From assembly GCF_019801175.1 (NCBI RefSeq), contig NZ_JAHVJR010000001.1, positions 62,001-126,000 of the forward strand: a stretch of DNA of 64,000 nucleotides. The letters run 5' to 3'. A program made the translations under genes and the position numbers. Source of the DNA: Vannielia litorea. Its GTDB lineage: Bacteria; Pseudomonadota; Alphaproteobacteria; Rhodobacterales; Rhodobacteraceae. Under the pieces are notes generated by a model that saw only the letters and a list, made by a program, of their open reading frames with translations, was not told the origin of the DNA and ran no database searches. Every line of letters begins with the position of its first letter. The first letter of the stretch is position 1. Below are positions 61,834-64,000 of the stretch, piece by piece.

Positions 61834-62288
61834 CCCTCGTTGTCGGTTTGGCCCGGTTGTAAGTGGGCTCTGGGCATAGATCGGGTGCTGCCGTTCCCGG
61901 CACCCCCCGAAGTCGAGGGGTGTCTAGCAGACGGTTTATGGGCTCGCAACAGGTTTAAATCGCGTTTACGTGACTGTAAAATCCAGCGATTTCAGTGGGT
62001 TGAAAATGGTGCGACACATTGGTGTCATTTCGACACAGGGCAGGGGAGGGAATCTCTGCACCGGCGGGATGCCATTGTATACCGTGCCCTGCGTGGCGGT
62101 TTTGTCAGCGTTGCCAGAGGCTTGCGGCAAGATGGGTGCGCGGGGGAGGGGGCGGCAAGCGCGCCGGGCTCATTTTGCACCTGCGGCATTTCGGTCGCGA
62201 GACGCTTCATCGTCCGCGGCTCGGCCTGTCGCCACCTCACCGGAGTTCCGCGCCAGCGCACGCGACGGACAAGACCCTCAGCCCCCGA
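61834..62288. other. 455-nt intergenic region between atpH and the methyltransferase
   Basis: Contains the F1 operon promoter (61921-61949) and a C-rich hairpin-forming leader. At 62013-62026 a small dyad GACAC-ATTG-GTGTC lies in a T-rich stretch. The rest shows open frames on both strands without recognisable protein features and is treated as non-coding. Confidence 0.4.
61921..61949 (-). promoter_or_regulatory. Candidate promoter of the F1 operon
   Basis: On the minus strand TTGCGA, 17-nt spacer, TAGACA, about 95 nt upstream of the atpH start. Both hexamers differ from the consensus at two or three positions, as usual in this group. A leader of about 85 nt with a CCCC-rich hairpin would follow. 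Confidence 0.45.
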
Positions 62289-63035
62289 TCACGCCGGCTC
62301 CGCCCCCGGCTGCACTGCGCCCTCCAGAACCGGCCTGCGCTGGCGTGACCGCACCTTCTGCACATCACCTCCCGGCGCATAGACCCGCTTGCTCGCTTCC
62401 AGAATGAAGACGCCTCCGGCCAGATAGCTCGAAATCCGCCGCCCGCTCTTCTCCCAGAAGTTCGAGGACTTCACCCAGAACCGCCGATGGCTCGGCGGGC
62501 TGAACAGGGCGGCGAGGTGGCGCTCGGGCACGAACCCGTTGTTGCGCAGCAGCGCCTCCAGCTGGCTCAGCGAATAGGGGCGGCCAAAGCCGAAGGGGGT
62601 CACATCCCGCCGCGCCCAGAGCCCGGCGCGGTTGGGCACGATGAAGATCGCACGCCCGCCGGGGCCGAGCACCCGGTGCACCTCTTCCAACAGGCGGCCC
62701 GGGTTGTCGGAGGTATCCAGCCCGTGGAGGCACACCAGCTTGTCGACCATTCCCGTGGTCAGCGGCCAGAGCGCCTCTTCTACAAGTACCGAGTGGTTGG
62801 GGGCGCCCGCGGGCCAAGGAGCGACACCCTGCGCGCCCGGCATCAGCGCCATCACCCGCCGGGCATCGGCGAGGTAGGGGCGCAGCAGCGGCACCGCAAA
62901 GCCATAGCCCACCACCGTCTGTGCCTTGGCCTCGGGCCAGAGGCTGACAACCTGATCCCGGATTGCCCGCTGCGCCACGCGCCCTAGCTGGGTGCGATAA
63001 TAGAAGTTTCTCAGATCGAGAACGTCCAGATGCAT
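62289..63035 (-). CDS. Class-I SAM-dependent methyltransferase
   Basis: 248 residues. Motif I has the unusual form VVGYGFAVPLLRPY instead of E-x-G-x-G-x-G. Later: MVDKLVCLHGLDTSDNPGRLLEEVHRVLGPGGRAIFIVPN, the acidic and post-motif III regions of type-11 methyltransferases. The C-terminal region FGRPYSLSQLEALLRNNGFVPER resembles ubiquinone/menaquinone-type enzymes. Substrate unknown; divergent from gloB, with 65 nt between. Confidence 0.82.
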   Translation of the reverse strand: MHLDVLDLRNFYYRTQLGRVAQRAIRDQVVSLWPEAKAQTVVGYGFAVPLLRPYLADARRVMALMPGAQGVAPWPAGAPNHSVLVEEALWPLTTGMVDKLVCLHGLDTSDNPGRLLEEVHRVLGPGGRAIFIVPNRAGLWARRDVTPFGFGRPYSLSQLEALLRNNGFVPERHLAALFSPPSHRRFWVKSSNFWEKSGRRISSYLAGGVFILEASKRVYAPGGDVQKVRSRQRRPVLEGAVQPGAEPA

Positions 63036-63100
63036 CGGTTGCCGGTGGCCCTCGCTTCGGTCAGTCTGGCCAGACCATACCAGCGCGAAAGGGAAACGCC

Positions 63101-63862
63101 ATGCCCCTCGAAATCCTCACTGTCCCCTGCCTCTCCGACAACTACGCCTATGTGGTGAAGGGGCCGGACGGTGTGTGCCTGATCGACGCGCCCGAGGCCG
63201 GGCCGATCATCGCCGCGCTGGAGCAGAAGGGCTGGACGCCGGGCGTGCTGATGATCACCCACCACCACAACGATCACGTGGGCGGCGTGGAGGATCTGCG
63301 GGAGAAGTATGGCCTCAAGGTCATGGGCCCCAAGGCGGAGGAGGCCAAGCTGCCCCCGCTCGACATGGCGCTGACCGAGGGGATGAACGGCGGCGAGGGC
63401 GAGGGCTACACCGAGCCGCTCGACGTGCCCGGCCACACCCTGGGCCACATGGCCTTCCACTTCCCGAACGGCGGCGCACTCTTCACGGCCGACAGCCTGA
63501 TGGCCCTCGGCTGCGGGCGGGTCTTTGAGGGGACGATGGAGCAGATGCACGACTCGCTCCAGAAGCTCGCCGCGCTCCCGCCGGAAACAATGGTCTATTC
63601 CGGGCACGAATATACGCTCGGCAACGCCAAATTCGCCCTCACCATCGACCCGGAGAACACGGCGCTTCAGGAAAGGGTGAAAAAAGTGGCAACTCTGCGC
63701 GAGGCAGGGGAGCCCACCGCTCAGGTCACCCTCGCCGAGGAACTGGCCACCAACCCGTTTCTGCGCTGCGGCGATGCAGGCATACGCGCCACACTCGCCA
63801 TGGAAAACGCATCCGACGCCGAGGTTTTCGCCGAAATCCGGCGGAGAAAGGATGCTTTTTGA
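63101..63862 (+). CDS. gloB: Hydroxyacylglutathione hydrolase (glyoxalase II)
   Basis: 253 residues. Hydrolyses S-lactoylglutathione in the glyoxalase pathway that removes methylglyoxal. Zinc ligands: T-H-H-H-N-D-H-V-G-G near residue 55, DVPGHTLGHMAFH, LFTADSLMALGCGRVFEG, and YSGHEYTLGN. C-terminal domain contains the glutathione-contact helix NPFLRC. Start at ATG 63101; the gene upstream is divergent. Confidence 0.95.
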   Translation: MPLEILTVPCLSDNYAYVVKGPDGVCLIDAPEAGPIIAALEQKGWTPGVLMITHHHNDHVGGVEDLREKYGLKVMGPKAEEAKLPPLDMALTEGMNGGEGEGYTEPLDVPGHTLGHMAFHFPNGGALFTADSLMALGCGRVFEGTMEQMHDSLQKLAALPPETMVYSGHEYTLGNAKFALTIDPENTALQERVKKVATLREAGEPTAQVTLAEELATNPFLRCGDAGIRATLAMENASDAEVFAEIRRRKDAF

Positions 63863-64000
63863 CGCCACCGCCCTATAATGCCGCGGGCGCTCCCAAGGGC
63901 ACTTCACGGCACCCGGGCATCCCGATCACAATTCGGGCAAATCCGGGCCTTGGGCGAAAAAACTCTCACAAAAGACTTGAAGGTTCGGGTTTTCCACCGA

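Noticed and set aside
62025..62261. Possible 78-codon gene on the minus strand between atpH and the methyltransferase
   Set aside because: No ribosome site, no motif, very basic random-looking composition.

Overview
The window looks like a chromosome segment from a high-GC alphaproteobacterium of the Rhodobacterales (Roseobacter group). The evidence is the gene content: an ATP synthase split into an F0 operon and an F1 operon, a b/b' pair of F0 stators, an AtpI gene, Rhodobacterales-type small membrane proteins, and an rpsP-rimM-trmD-rplS ribosomal block with many accessory genes between its members. No rRNA, tRNA, IS element, prophage or CRISPR array was found. Two short repeat families lie in intergenic gaps: a 22-bp element in four copies and a GGTAGGTCGGGAC-type element in three.

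Layout. 1-369: 3' part of a MarR-type regulator. 425-10418 (minus): a long run of translation and protein-export genes in the order ffh, five tandem GNAT acetyltransferases, chorismate mutase, rpsP, a sulfotransferase-like gene, a 47-codon gene, rimM, a membrane protein, a VOC protein, trmD, a small membrane protein, rplS and rpmE, closed by a strong hairpin. Most of these genes overlap or nearly touch. 10593-12108 (minus): three consecutive small membrane proteins of similar layout. 12461-14329: a LysR regulator, a CcdAB-like toxin-antitoxin pair with two palindromes at its promoter, and an ArsR regulator with a palindrome. 14432-17172: promoter, atpI-atpB-atpE-atpF'-atpF, terminator. 17241-22235: hemolysin-III-like protein, a DUF2459-like protein, polA, and an RluE-type pseudouridine synthase. 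22232-24125 (minus): a WYL regulator with its VOC gene and a 20-bp palindrome, then a DUF1285-like protein. 24187-31023: a tightly overlapping MoxR / DUF58 / BatA-DUF4159 / large membrane protein operon. 31084-38693: small secreted and membrane proteins, glycolate oxidase glcDEF, two tandem trypsin-like proteases, and an Hsp20 gene preceded by a ROSE-like RNA thermometer hairpin.

38766-47857 (minus) is the most unusual part. Ten genes follow one another on one strand: a TelA-like coiled-coil protein, a Phd/PemK-like toxin-antitoxin pair, an unrecognised 376-residue protein, a AAA ATPase with an altered Walker B, a DEDDh exonuclease-BRCT protein, an unrecognised 454-residue protein, two membrane proteins, and a predicted PD-(D/E)XK-like nuclease. 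The exonuclease and nuclease genes are clearly AT-richer than their neighbours, and the exonuclease and toxin-antitoxin genes fit into the operon with 4-bp ATGA junctions. I read this as a conserved ATPase/coiled-coil/membrane core carrying acquired nuclease and toxin cargo. Its function is unknown and it is the best candidate here for an undescribed system.

48046-64000: a BCCT transporter, an M20 peptidase-family deacylase and an orphan peptide-type binding protein (possibly one uptake and catabolism group); a DsbA-fold isomerase; prs; a zinc-ribbon membrane protein; a TetA-like MFS exporter; an H-type lectin protein; the F1 operon atpH-A-G-D-C (minus); a methyltransferase; and gloB.
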